Of a stretch of DNA of 64,000 nt, positions 10,090 through 23,369 are shown in pieces. The position numbers were made by a program, and so were the translations under genes. How positions within the stretch are numbered: position 1 is the first letter of the stretch; each line of letters opens with the position of its first letter. The notes below the pieces were generated by a model that was given only the letters and a program-made list of their open reading frames with translations, made no database searches and was not told where the DNA came from. This stretch comes from Dendrocalamus latiflorus (taxonomy: Eukaryota; Streptophyta; Magnoliopsida; Poales; Poaceae), in the NCBI GenBank assembly GCA_017311315.1, contig CM029663.1, positions 22,863,412 to 22,927,411 on the forward strand, in the 5' to 3' direction.

Positions 10090-10427
10090 CAATCTGAATG
10101 ACCCCACACATGCCTCAGTCGGCCGAGATGATTGGTCAAGTTTAATCTAATGGAACAGATGGGGTCTATGTTACTTTCATAAGAACTAGCTGCATAAGCG
10201 CGGCGCACGCCGCGCTAGCTACCATGTGGATCAAAGTAAAAGAGACGATAATTCGCAGGGGGTTTCATAAAAAAAAATCAAGGACACATGCGTAATTTAG
10301 GAAAAACCAAATGTCTTTTTCGTAAAAAATTGAGGACTTGTAAGGACTTGTACGTAAGTAAATAAGGACCTATACGTAATTTAGGAAACCCGCGGGTCGC
10401 TATCAAAATTTTTTTTAAAAAAAAACT

Positions 10428-10578
10428 GACAGAGACCTTTTCGCGAGGAAAAAGGACATTTACGTAATTTTTAGAAAATACAGGGAAAAGACCTCCCCCG
10501 AAAAAACTGACAGGGACCTTTTCGCGAGGAAAAAGGACCTTTACGTAATTTTTCGAAAATACAGGGAAAAGACCTCCC
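10428..10578. repeat. Tandem duplication, about 75 bp unit
   Basis: Two consecutive copies share CTGACAG, GACCTTTTCGCGAGGAAAA, TTTACGTAATTTTT and ACAGGGAAAAGACCTCCCC. Upstream (10300-10390) related phrases (GGACTTGTACGTAA, ACGTAATTTAGGAAA) suggest more decayed units. The minus-strand frame over it is repeat-derived, not a gene. Confidence 0.8.
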
Positions 10579-10599
10579 CGGCCGTACGCAAAACCCGGC

Positions 10600-11115
10600 T
10601 CCATGCGCCTGCCGGACGGAGCGCTGGGGCGACGTGGCTAGCCTCTCCTCGTGCGAAATCTTCCGGGAATATGAAGGTTATGATACGGTGGTCCATGCAT
10701 TTACACAGTTAGATTTATTTTAAAGTTAGTAATATTAAATAATATAATTTAGATGCTTGAGAATATATTTATGTATCTTACAAGTTATTTAGATTTTTAA
10801 GATAACATAAAAATTAAAAAAAATGACAATAGAAGTTTTAAGGAAAATACAACTCGAAGAATATAGTTGAAGTGTGAGCTTTTATGAAAGAAAATCATGA
10901 TCATAACAAGTTGTTGCGATTCTTAGAAACATAACACCTCTTCATCCTATATGGATCATGTAGTTGCATGCCTATATTCTTCCTTCATTAGTTCCTCTTT
11001 TTCAAAATGTATTTATACATATGCACCTCTATTTTAATCTCAAGCAATATATTGATTATGTGTACAGTAAATTATATCATTAGTTTTTATGGTATTAAAG
11101 TACATTGCTCACTCA
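10600..11115. other. AT-rich intergenic stretch
   Basis: No gene or repeat recognised between the tandem duplication and the large solo LTR. Confidence 0.4.
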
Positions 11116-11120
11116 TACAC

Positions 11121-14100
11121 TGTAAGGACCCAGATATTAACATCTGGATTCCTCTGTGATTTTCTGCACTATTCCCTGGATCAGTAGATAGTGCTCACAG
11201 TTACAGTAATGAATATCAAAATACATATCATGCGGAAGCGTAAATATAATAGTAGACTTACTCATGGGCCGATTAGGCCGAAATCATTAAATTGCAGCAG
11301 CGGAAGAACGAAGCACACAGGTGGGACCTTCAGGACATGCCCACAGGCAGCCAACTGGAGGTTCGCGACCTAGCCCTTGACATCTTCATCTTCTCGGCCA
11401 GCTTGTCCAATCTTGTTGCTGAGGCGAGGTAATTTGATTTCCTGAATCTGAATTTTGTCGCAAAAGCGAGCGTGAGCACTCCGACCCCGTGCTCCGCGAG
11501 CCAATACACAGAATGCAATTAAATAGTATGCATGGCTTAACAAAGGAGAGGCTCGGGTTATTTTTATTTGCCAAAATCGCCTTTAGTAGCATTATTACCA
11601 TTGCTCAATTACAGTGTTATAGTTGCTACCTAACTCCACACTACAATGGCCAAAATTGACCTAATCTACAGAAAATGCACCTTCTTTAATGACTGCTGCC
11701 TAAAACTCCTAACAACAAGTGTCATCATTTATTTAATCCACCGATCATACTTTGTATTTTGAATTACTAAAAATCCAGTCCTGTCATTACTACTTATCAG
11801 CTCCTCACCTCTGAATTCTAATGATTCCCTAACATAATTACTTTCAAATCCACCGATATCATTCGTATTCAATCCTTTTCGTCATTGATTCAAAACCATA
11901 ATCCAATAATCAATCTCATTTTCCATTACCTATCACTAGCTAATCCACAAATATACCTCCACCGAAAATTCAATTTACCAAGATTATAATCCACTAATTG
12001 TTCTGAATCCTCCAATCTTCTCAGAAATTCAATTCATCCCTCTAGTAACTGGTCATCTCCTATTAATTCCCATTATCACCAATATCTTCCAAGAATTTAT
12101 ATTAATCTCTAGTGTAGTAACCCAGCAATTTACCTTTGCACTCCCTAATTCTCCAAACTCATTGAGTATACATCCACCAAGAATAGCATTGACCAAGTAT
12201 ACGATTCACTATTATATATATCCACCAAGAATATCGCTAATCAAGAATTATACTCCCATACTTGTATTATTTTTCCAATTTCCTAAAAATTCAATTAGAT
12301 CATTTATCTAACCTATCTATTCAACGGGACCCCACTAATTTATTTCTCCCAGAACCCACACTATCCTTTCTTATTTATGATCGACATAAATCCACCAATA
12401 CCTTTAAGTACATGCTACAATCATCCATCTCCTTTACCCACAACCCTGTTTATTCCACCCATATTTTAGGTTGTAAGATTAGTAATGCCACCATTCAAAA
12501 TACAATACATAAAATTTCCTGAGACCTAGCAGCTTTGGAACAAAACATAATGTTCAAGGAATATTAACATGAATTTCCATACATATGGCATCACACCATA
12601 TGCCTAATATCACCATAATTTTTCCATATATACGGCATCACACCGTATAACATCTTTCAGCGTTATAGCCGCTTAACTTACCACTGGGACGACACCCAGG
12701 ACAACTCAAATCAGGGCTTTCCGCTGCCCTCCACTTTTCCATTCCCATTTTCCAAACATTTTTAAATAGAACTATCTCGAGTAAGTTCCCATGTCCGCCC
12801 TTGACCGTGGGCACGGCTATTCGAATAGTTTCGACTCTGCAGAGTTTGTACACTTTCACCACAAGAGATGAACTATCCTTTTTGCCAACATGCTTCCTTA
12901 GGCATGAGACCCAGATAATTTATCACAAAGCCTTTACCTTACTCCGATCTAGCTAGACACCACCCACGCTGAGGTTTCACCGCTGAAGGGTTACACCACC
13001 ACAGTCAGAAGCCCCCTCTTGCGCCGTGCGAGTACAGTACACCCTGTGCCTCACTGTGAGTAAACCAGTACACCCTGGCACCCACTTTCCTCGGTGATAT
13101 CTGAACTAAACCCTTGCAAGTTATTCAGCTAGGTCGTACCCATTATAGACTTGTGGTTGTACTGTTTTACATCAGGAGGTCATCACAAGATTCAGTCCTT
13201 AGTATTATCTGAGCGGTTCTACCACACTCCACAATTTGTGCTCCCACCGCACCACATACCAGCCCCCAAACCATCCGCTCAGATATTTAAGCAAGTTGGG
13301 ATTTTTGGGAGCATAAAATAATCATGTCAAAATATACCAGTCATTCCCACCATGACTGCCCAAACCAGTTTCTCATGATTTCAAATGACAATGATGTTTG
13401 GGACATTTCAGTGCCCCTGAGTATTTATGCAGTACTAAGCATGGCATATAATTAGGGACTTATTTTTGAAAGGTTACCATTATAATTTTGCTAGGGCGAC
13501 AAGGTTCACATATTCAAGTATTCCAAAGGAGGTGTAATATTAATCAATTAAACAATGGGCATATAACTAAAGTCTTAAATTAAACATGTATTGGCATATA
13601 AGATAACAGCATGCAATTTGATAATTTAAACAAAAATAATTTGCAGAAATGTAGGTTCAATATGATCAAAGTATTGACTCGCCTGACGCGGTTCACCGCG
13701 GTCTTGGGTTCACACCATGCTTTCTCTTGAGCTTTTGATCTCTATCTTCACTTCGAGCTTGATTTCGCTGGATCCATTGAATCTTCACGACCCCCGTTTC
13801 TAATTACGCGGCAAACGACTGAATCCAAATAAAAGCAAATAACTCAAAAAGATCCAAATAAATCCGAATAAACTCAATTTATTTTTATTATGAGTTAATG
13901 GGTGATTTGGGTTATTTGAGGCAAGGTCGATGGGGTGCGAAGTGTTAACAGAGTCAACAGAACTTGAGCAAAGTGAGGAAATGATAACGGGGAAATCTGC
14001 TGAGACGGGTGTCAAGGAGTGTTCAAGATATAGGAATATTCACGGAATTATTCCTCTTTTGGTTCAAGGATGGCTAGGTATAGATGACAGTAGAATATCA

Positions 14101-16286
14101 TGGATTGATCTTTATTTAATAACTTTTATATTTAGTAAGAAAGTTCCTTGTGTCAGGTTAGATTTATGAACGGACGAGTACGTTTAGTGTATTGAATTAA
14201 GCTTTAAAGTCTATATTCCTAGTAATTTAAGCAGTGGCATTTTAGGAGAATCCATTTGATAAGGTTCGATCTTTAATTACATTTCTATCTACCTAAGGTC
14301 GAATTTGCTATACAGGGTCATGTCTTAATGTTGTTATTTAATTAAATTTACCACTGGAATTTACTTTATGGTGGCATGTTAAATATTGGGCACATATTTT
14401 AGTTGTTATTAAAGATAATCTTTAATTTAAATCCTTACTTTTATAGTCGATCATAGTGCCAAATTTATTTTCCCCTAATCCTTACTTGGATGTCTTTTTT
14501 TTATTAGAGTCTTTATTAAATTTAGAATCATCTTCTATTAATGCCTTTACTTAATAATTAGATTAAGATAGATAATAAAGGTACATTACCTATTCATATA
14601 TGGTAATTAACCAAATATTAAACCCTAAATAACCTCATATACATCCCAATAAAATTTATTGGCTCCCATGGATTAATTCCAAATTTAAAATCTCAAATAA
14701 TCTTATTTACCTTCTAATTTAATTTTATTAGCTTCTCTATATTATACTCTAATTTCCCTAAATTTTTACTAATTAAAATGGATTACAAAATTTTGGTTAA
14801 ACTGGAGTGGAGACGGTGTGGCTTACTGGATTCGAACTGAAGACCTCAGGGAGGACGTTTAACGCGTGCTGCTGGCCAAGTGAGCGGAACGCCTGCACTG
14901 AAAGAGGGCGAACCCATAAAATAGATGAGCCGAGTAGGGTGGAGCTCAAAATAGAGAAGTCAGTCGGCCGAAACAGGGGAGTGACCGGGGTTGGGCAAGC
15001 GGCGGCGCTGGTCAGGGGGAGCCGACGCTGGCAGGGGAGGGCCGGAGAGCTGAAGGCATAGGGAAAATGGAATGCTCAGGATGTGGAGAGGCCGAGGGAG
15101 GCAGTAACGTAGGCCGGGGTGGAGCAAGGCGGTGCGGCAGCTGCGTGCGTTTGGCGGCCGGAGTTGGCACCAAAACGGGAAACGGTGGCGCTGGCATGAC
15201 GGAGGAGGGAGAAGAGGAGCATGGGCACCCATGGGGTGTGGAGAACCTTACCGTATAGTCCGCTCATGGGGAAGAGCTCCGGAGTAGGCCGGCGACGGAG
15301 GCCATGGGCAGCACAAGGGGCTTCACGCCGCCAGCGATCTCCGGTGGTTGGGGGCCTAAGCCGGCAGTGCGGAAGGGTTCGGGACACGGGGTGGATGCTC
15401 CCAAAGCGAGGAATTTGACCGGCGTCGCCTGTGGGGGAGGTGGCGGTGAGATTGGTGGCGGCGGCTGTCTTTGGGGAAGAAAGGGGAGGTGGGGAGGAAG
15501 AGAAAAATGGTGCTGCGCAAAAGGGGGAAGAACGCCCGGGGGTATTTGTAGGCGCAGAGGGACGGGAAGGCGCGGAGGACCGGGCGGAGCCGAGCGGCGA
15601 CGGAGGACCGGGCGGCGGTGCGAGATCCGCCGGGCATGGACCGGCGCGGGGCTCGGTGCAAGGCGTGCCTGGAGAGCGGCGTGGCGCAGAGAGCAGAGAG
15701 CGGCGACGGGACGTGGCGTGCACGGGGCTCGAGTGCGCTGCCATGGCAGAGAGAGCAAAGCACGCGCGAGATAGAGAAGAAAGAGACGATGCAGTCGCTC
15801 GGTGGGGAAGGAAGAAAGAAGAACGGGGAGGAGTGGACCTGGGCCGCGCGGGAGAGGGATACGGGGGTTGGATTGGTGGCCGGCTTGATCTCCTCTCTTT
15901 CCTTCTCTCTTTTTTTTTGTATTGTGTATTCATCCATAGGTATATACATGTACTTATACACACACACACACATATATATAGTTTTGTTTATTTATTTTTG
16001 TTGCCCTTTTATAATACTATTTTCAAAGTGAAATTTTTCATACTTTAATTTAAATCTCTCCCTCCTTGTATTGGATTGCCTTTTCAGTTTTTGAATTCAG
16101 GATTTTAGATTTCTTTTACTTCCGTATTTTCTTTTATGGCATTTTTAAATTCTAGTTTTATTTTGTTATTTTTGAAACCTCCTTCGAAATTCAAGAAGCA
16201 CCTTAAAAATCCAAATTTCAAGAAAATACTTTGCGCAAATAATTTAAAGCTCTCATTTTCAAGATTTAAATATTTGGGATGTTACA
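11121..16286 (-). mobile_element. Large solo LTR (5.2 kb), Ty3-type by its termini
   Basis: The plus-strand ends are TGTAAGGACCC and GGGATGTTACA, an imperfect inverted pair. They are flanked by the same five bases, TACAC, at 11116-11120 and 16287-16291. Read on the minus strand it begins TGTAACATCCCAAATA and ends with a TATCTGGGTCCTTACA tail, the style of many grass Ty3/gypsy LTRs. I see no gag, pol, PBS or internal second LTR. The GC-rich block at 14800-15900 is purine-rich on the plus strand and gives long open frames on both strands (up to 297 residues on the minus strand) without domains. A solo LTR left by LTR-LTR recombination is the simplest reading; a large non-coding derivative is the alternative. 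The 5 bp duplication makes the outer boundaries firm. Confidence 0.78.
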
Positions 16287-16291
16287 TACAC

Positions 16292-16604
16292 CAATGCATC
16301 ACAGGTGACCTACCTTATCTTCCCTCACATACAGTTGTCCCATTGAATCGTATATCTTCTATCTCTTCTCACTGCCATAACTTTTCTGCTCCAACATCCA
16401 ACAACAAACCCAATTCTAGATCAATCCCTTTTAGCTGCTAACTCTTCTAATAAAATACTCTACCACATAGTTATTTTTCACTTCTATCCAACTATTGCTT
16501 AATGTTGACCGGTTTGACATCAAAAACACATACACGTGCAACCATCGTCGATCCCTGCCGGGTACACTTCTCTCCAGTGACACCGAGCATATTCCCTCCG
16601 GTTG
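16292..16604. other. Short gap between solo LTR and CACTA element
   Basis: About 310 bases; no feature seen. Confidence 0.4.
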
Positions 16605-17317
16605 CACTACCACACAAAGGATCATCACAGATGGTTCTAAATCATCATCACAGATGGTTTCTCAATCGCCTGAATTTTTGCATTTATGATAATAGACGAT
16701 TATCATAGACGTTTTGTATACTGTCTGTAAAGGTCGACTATCACAGACAATTGTGACCAAAATCCGTGTGTGATATGTCAGACATCACAGATGATTCTAT
16801 GTACCAACCATCTATGATAGTCGACATATCATAGACGGCTGGTACATAGAACTATCTGTGATGTCTGACATATCACATACGGAATTTGGTCGCAGTCGTC
16901 TGTGATAGTAGGGCCTTCGCAGACGACTTATACCACAAAACCTTCTGTGATAGTTCGTTCTATACCTATTTTTTATTTTTTGGCTAGCCTTAGGAAATGT
17001 TAGCTATGCCCTCTGAAAATAAGCAAATACACAGATATCAACCACAAATACACAGATATATCACAGATGCATAAATTTACTGATCAATTACAGATGAATT
17101 GTGATAATACAGCTATAACATATTTACAGATACCTAAAAAAATATTGGCTGTCGCTAAATGTGAGAGATTTTATTGAGTGAAACTCTCCTTTTCGGTGAA
17201 TAACCTTTGTCATTAAGAAGGTAGCGAGCCGTCCTCAAATGTCGGAGATTTCAGTCACATGGACTGTACTTGAAGCGAATTTCATGTCCAGTCACTAGGA
17301 AGAATAAAGTCGTAAGC

Positions 17318-17348
<31 letters not shown>

Positions 17349-17438
17349 TGTATGTATGTATGTATGTATGTATGTATGTATGTATGTATGTATGTATGTA
17401 TGTATGTATGTATGTATGTATGTATGTATGTATGTATG
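17318..17438. repeat. (TATG)n microsatellite, about 30 copies
   Basis: Uninterrupted tetranucleotide repeat inside the CACTA element. It creates spurious long frames (Met-Tyr-Val-Cys or Ile-His-Thr-Tyr repeats) on both strands. Confidence 0.98.
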
Positions 17439-17686
17439 AAGCTTCTTTTGTACTCTTGGGCATAGTTACTTCCTATGTCGTATCTCATAACGTAACGAGT
17501 ATCATGCTTAACGAAGGATATATACATATAGTATACGAGTATATAAGACCATCTAGGTAGTATGTATATATTTTTAGAGGTGGTACACACACACATATAT
17601 ACTCTTTTTTGCATACGCATATGAAGGTATTTGTAAAATACGCTAAAAATACATACTCCCTTGCAATATATATAGGACGCTGAAAT

Positions 17687-17918
17687 GGGGCACCATAGTG
17701 TCTGGGCACCAAGCCTCTCTGCCTTTGGATTGCTTTTAGATGCGTGCAAGTGTAATGATATATAATATATTAGGCAAACCTGTTAACATTCATTAATTCG
17801 AAAAAGCATCGATTTGGAAAGGAAGTCATTGATTTAGCATGCTGAATCAATCATGGATGTAAAGTCTTAATCATGGATGGAAAGTCTCAATCATGGAGTT
17901 TGGGCACCATGGTGCCCC
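17687..17918. mobile_element. MITE-like insertion inside the CACTA element
   Basis: The ends GGGGCACCATAGTG and GGCACCATGGTGCCCC form inverted repeats about 232 bp apart. An internal phrase (AATCATGGATG, AAAGTCT) repeats two to three times. A related GGGCACCATAGTC occurs at about 63748. No clear target duplication was seen. Confidence 0.5.
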
Positions 17919-19229
17919 TGTTATTGATAAGTAGGAAATAATTGTTACGAAATTCACAAACCTCTGGATCCTTGGGCCCAACACCCATGATTTCTTGCAT
18001 ATGGAGACAAATGTAGAATCCACATACGTTGTCCTACAGCTGCTGGTGGCACTACAAAAATATAATTACATACATAGGTTTGTTCAGTTTGAGTGATATA
18101 AGACTATTGTGTAGTAACGGGTACCAGAAACTACGTCACATGTCACAATGTGGCGCTCCCATCCATGTGTCTCCCTCCTCTGCTAACGTACGCCTTGAGT
18201 GACCTACGTGATTCGAAGAAGCTAGCCTCAGTCAATGCAAACGAAGGGTACATAGAGGTATCTATGGATGAATGAGTTTACTTGTTTATTAATTATTGCA
18301 CAATTGTGAAGTCATGCTTCATCTTGTTTAGGGAATCAAGGTACATTACCTTGTTCCACTTTGGTACAATGATAATTAGAATCCAATGCCACCTACACAT
18401 GTATGCCACCATAATCCTTAAAAATAAGTTTGTGGTGCGTATGAAGTACAAATCAATGAATATAGCAATAAGTGAAGCACTTACTTCTGTCTGTAAAGTA
18501 AAAGTATGTACTTTTTGTCATTATGAGCACACAATCTATTTGTTACATAATCCTGGACATTGGATGCATTATGTTGGATGCGTTGCTCGGAGACCAAGTA
18601 TGGCTTGAGGAAACCCACCGATTCTCGGGATCGTCTAGCTTGTTGCATCATGTGTCTATACATAGTAAGGAGTTATGTCATTTATCAGTATAACATGAAT
18701 GTAGACTATAATTGTATACACTTATAGTGTCCAACATCTTAAAAGTGAGGCGTTGATGGCGTTAAGGTTGAAGGGATCGAACAAGTCGTCAAAGGCCACC
18801 ACAAAGAAGCCTGACTCGTGGAGAAAATGCCCCATCGTGTACTTGATGGTGATACCTGTACGGCGTTATGTCCTTGTCTCATTGGTCTTTGAAATGTACC
18901 ACACATACAAACTCGTGCAACCCATTCTAAGGCTGGGTAAGCGCGTGTCTAGGACTAATGAAATTCCTAATGAGAATGTCTAGGGCTTTTGAGATGCCTT
19001 AATATCCTTCAATTTAGTCTTGCAACTACACTTGTATGTGCTCTTCACAGGATAGGACTGGGCACGTTGTTGATCTATGCGCGGTGTGGTCTTCATGGGA
19101 GCCGATATGGCGGCCTGCTAATGCAAATTAGGTGCGCATGGTGACATCGAATGGATACTTTGTGAAGGGCGTCCGATCCTTGTTGACGTACTCCATGACA
19201 AGCATGCTCTTTTGAAGGCCTACCATGCT

Positions 19230-22200
19230 TTTTTCCATTGCAAGTAACATCTGCTATTGCATGAATCTCTAGACTTTTGCTGGGATCTAGCTATTTCCTT
19301 TTTAAAAAATCCCTTCATGATGATTGAAAAGCATATATCTAGCTTCATCACTAGGTTCTTCCTCAAGCTTAATGCTATCTCTGAAAGGAGGCAACTCGTC
19401 AAATTGATTGTACTCTTCCTTATCCACGACATTCTCAACTCCGACAGTCTTTCTTTTAACATGAAGAACTACGTAACGCTTCTTATTTGCCAAATCAGTT
19501 ACTAAAAAACTTGAACAACTTGCCTCGCGAGTACGAATAGTTTATCTTTGTATCCTATACATTCAAGAACCACAGTAGTGACATCATACTTGTTGACCTT
19601 TACACTCTGTGGGAGTTGGACCCAATGGCACCGAAATAGAGGGATCTTGGAAAGTACGTAGTCGAGCTCCTAAATCTCCTCTAGAAGCCCATAATAGAAG
19701 CTTGGGCCAGCGACACTGAACTGCTCATGAATTGCATATCTGTGGACACATGAGTTCTAGGCTGTGCTCTTTCTATCTTGATCTATTGTATAAAAATATG
19801 TACCCATTTTATGTCGTATCCTTGCCCGGTCATAATTGTAAATTTTGGTCATTTTGCCAACCATTGTAGCATATCACTTGATGACCTCCCAGTGAATCGC
19901 ATCTTAAACCATTTGTTGACCAATGGTTGTGTTATCTCATGATCCAAATCTCTCACCAGCCTGGATTCTCTTGGCGTACGTATATGGGGACACTTCAGTC
20001 ATATGTTACAAAGCCGTGAAATGGGCATGAGTGTATGTATTCAGTTTGGGAGTTATTGCTTTTCGTTCAATGGTCCCGATACCCTCTAACCTCCCCTCGT
20101 GACAAGATAGAGACAAACCTATTGGTTTGACTTGAGACATGTAATTGACGCATAGCTCAATGACCTCTTCGGTTCCATAACCTTCAATAATGCTGCCCTC
20201 CAACCGAGATCGATTATGTATATAGAACTTGAGAATTCCCATGTATCTCTCGAATGGGTACATATGACGTAGAAACACATGTCGTATAACTTTATCTCTT
20301 TCACAAGGTGGACAACGAGATGAACCATAATATCAAAAAATAACGAAGAAAAATACATCTCAAGATGACATAGAGTCATCACCACCTCGCCCTGCAGAGT
20401 ATCTAGTCCATCGAGATCAATGACCTTTTGAGCAATTGCGTTAAAAAAATAATATAGCCTCATGATTGTCACTTGAACTTTGTTTGACAAAATACTTCTA
20501 ATTACAACAGGAACCAATTTTGTTTTTAGAACATGGCAGACATGAGACTTCACGCCAATTAATTTCAAATCTTCTGCGGAAACAAGTTTTTTCATGCTGG
20601 CAGAGTAACCGGACAAAACTTTCACACCACGCAAGCACTTGCACGATTCAGTTTCCTCGGCCTTAGACAAAGTGTAGGAAGTTGGGAGAAGGTGCGTTCA
20701 GTCTTTATTGGTCTCTGTCAGTGCTAACTCGATCATGATGTTCATAGCGACCAAGTCACGCCCTGTATTGATATCATTCTTTATTTTGTCACGAAAGGTA
20801 AGGAAGACACCAATCAAGCTATCACAAACACTCTACTCTATGGGCATGATGCTGATGTACTTATGAACTTCTAAGTGCTCACAATAAGGGAAGTCCCAAA
20901 ATATTGATCTCTTGTTCCATATGTTCTTCTGACGGGTTCTCAACTTAAGTCCCTTTCCAAGCACAAAATCAATATTTTTAACCATATCATAGACCTCTTT
21001 CCCACTAAATGGCCTTAGGGCTGAATCATCCTCCTTTTATGTCAAATTATTTCTTCATCTTACGATATCGATGAAACATTGAAAGGAATCTATGGTGACG
21101 CATGTATACAGTTTTGCGCGAGTTGTTCAACCACATATTCTCAGTATAATATAAACAGTGCAGATAGGCTTTGACTCCTTTTGGACTCAACCCCGATAGG
21201 TTACCAAGAATAAAAAAATCATTGATTGTGCATAACAACATAGCGCGTAGAGTAGAGTTATCTCATTAGTCCGCATCCCATACATATACCCATTCATTCC
21301 ACAGTGTCACAAGATCTTCCAGTAATAGTGCTAGATACATATCAATATCGTTCCCAAGTTGCTTCGGCCCTTAGATAAGAAATGACATCAATATATACTT
21401 CAGCTTCATACACAGCCAAGGAGGAAAGTTGTAAATGCATATATTCACACGCTAGGTGCTATGTCGGCTGCTCATGTTACTGAAAGTATTCATTCCATTT
21501 GTACTCAACCCAATCCTTATATTCCTCAGTTCTACATCGAAGTCTGCAAATATACTATTAAAGTTCCTCTACTGTGCAAAATCAGCAGGATGTCTTATCT
21601 TTTCATCTTTCTTACGCTTCTTCAAGTAGCAACATAGCAATCTTGCATCCTTTCGGTTCGAAAATAAACGCTTCAAACAAGAAATTATAGGACATACCAT
21701 GACACCTTAGTAGGAGATCCATGCTGTACCTCAATGCCCTAGCCATCAACGGAGTCATTCTTACGCTTATATCAGGATGTTTTGCACACCGGACATACAT
21801 GTAAGTTTGCATACCCTTTACGGTAGAGAATACAATCGTTCAGACATACATGTACTGTTTTCTACTTCCATTTTCAATGGACAAAGAACCTTCTTATCTT
21901 GGTAAATGGTTCTAGAAACACATTTTCCTCTAGAAGGATATTCACTAGGAGAGCTAACAATGATGTAAAATTCTTATTGGACCAACTAATGCTTATCTTT
22001 AATTCCAGCAGTTCAAGAATGGGTGACAACCTTGTATATTGCGGCTTGCAGCCCAAGAACAAACATTTCTCCAAGTCCTCCATCAAGCCCTTGAATTTAC
22101 CAAACTCTCTTTCTCACTATAGTTCTCTTTTGTATCACATAGCATCTGATCCAAATAATCATCGTGCGACCTATCCTCATTAAAAGCATAGTCCACATCC

Positions 22201-22330
22201 AGCATATCGTTGTTTCTCTCGACAATGCTATAACTACTTTCATGTATAATATTCTCTTCACCATGACTGGTCCAATATGTATACCCCTTCTTGAAACCCC
22301 TCTGAATCAAGTGAGTTTTGAGCTGCGCTG
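19230..22330 (-). pseudogene. CACTA TNP2-type transposase, decayed
   Basis: Reading the minus strand from 22330 to 19230, frame pieces match the TNP2 order. An N-terminal transposase-associated piece (RGFKKGYTYWTSHGEE) lies near 22290-22240. MEDLEKCLFLGCKPQYTRLS is at 22086-22030. A core piece (VRCAKHPDISVRMTPLM) is at 21790-21740. TINDFFILGNLSGLSPKG is at 21235-21180 with MRHHRFLSMFHRYRK after it. The DUF4218-like region is at 20600-20040 (CLRGVKVLSGYSASM, SHVCHVL, then MYPFERYMGILKFY). A C-terminal piece (GVENVVDKEEYNQFDELPPF) is at 19440-19380. Frames shift repeatedly and stops separate the pieces. In intact family members this protein binds the ends and catalyses cut-and-paste movement; this copy cannot. 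Confidence 0.82.
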
Positions 22331-23245
22331 AGTTGGTAAAAAATTTTAGATTATCACAATCACTGCATGAACATCACATATATTTCATGTCTTTCTTTAA
22401 CATATCCTGCTCGGCCGCTCTTCTAAAAGCAGATACACCATCAATGTACTCTTTACTCACACGGTTCTTAATGTACATCCAGCTTCGGTTCGTCTACAGT
22501 ACACATGTAATAAATTAGTGTCAAATTAGATTAATGCTCCTATAGCTAGCTAGCCTAATAATTACACATAACTGTCATTCACCTTAAATTGTCCATCTAA
22601 AGTAGCTAGCCACGTACTATTCATGAAGCAAGAATATATTGAAGTAGACTAGGAGTAGTGAGACCAATTCTTAAATTGGAGCAAACGACTAAGCTAGATC
22701 TAAACCTAGCTATCAACTCTTTTGATTATAATGCATATAATCAGGAGCAAATACTAATCTCAAATCACCAAAAACAAATCGATCTACAAGCACACTTGCA
22801 AATCTGCAGTATGTTTTCACCAAACTCCCCAAAGTCTGCTGCCTCCTTCAAATCAGCGCAATGTAGATATATCTGTCGGGACTGGCTTGGTGAGGTATTT
22901 AATAATGTGATGTATCACAGACACTTCCAACCACGAATTATCTATGATAATTATTTATCACAGACAGGTTTTTATTAAAAACTATCTACGAATTATCACA
23001 GGCGGTTTTCAACAAGAATGATAATGGGAGAATTCACAGATGGTTATTTTATTCTAACTGTCTACGATAATTCACAAATGGTTCTTAAGAACCATTTGTC
23101 ATAATTATGTATCACAGATAGTTCTAGCTATCACCACTAATATAGATGGCCACACATGTAAAGTTGCCTATGATAATCGCAACACTGATGGATTCAGAGA
23201 ACCGTTTGTGATGAGGCATCCAATATGGCCTTCTCTGTAATAGTG

Positions 23246-23369
23246 GTGCCATCTCTACTTCAAGCTCTTTGCTCCTCTACTTTAGTATGTCCATGTTTCT
23301 ATTCGCACGAATGCATGTATGTATATACACATGCGTAATGTACACATGCTTTATGTCCTCTTCTACCGT
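23246..23369. other. Short gap between the two CACTA elements
   Basis: About 120 bases; no feature seen. Confidence 0.4.

Larger units (their letters stand above)
16605..23245 (-). mobile_element. CACTA (En/Spm) element with degenerate transposase
   Basis: The left end is CACTACCACACAAAGG and the right end, read inward, is CACTATTACAGAGAAGG. Both ends carry dense subterminal repeats of the form ATCACAGA(C/T)GG and its complement (about 16615-17110 and 22870-23240), as is usual for CACTA elements. The three bases outside are TTG on the left and GTG on the right, a 2 of 3 match, so the target duplication is imperfect. Between them lie a decayed TNP2-type transposase on the minus strand, a microsatellite and a MITE. 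The element is about 6.6 kb and non-functional. Confidence 0.8.

Noticed and set aside
10278..10604. 108-residue minus-strand frame with a repeated GLFPVFSKNYVKVLFPREK-like unit
   Set aside because: It is the translation of the ~75 bp tandem DNA repeat; nothing else suggests a gene.
15076..15969. 297-residue open frame on the minus strand
   Set aside because: It lies in the GC-rich part of the solo LTR, overlaps equally long frames on both strands, is low-complexity (Pro, Ser, Arg, Ala) and has no domain.
17282..17749. 155-residue frame with Ile-His-Thr-Tyr repeats
   Set aside because: It is a translation of the (TATG)n microsatellite.
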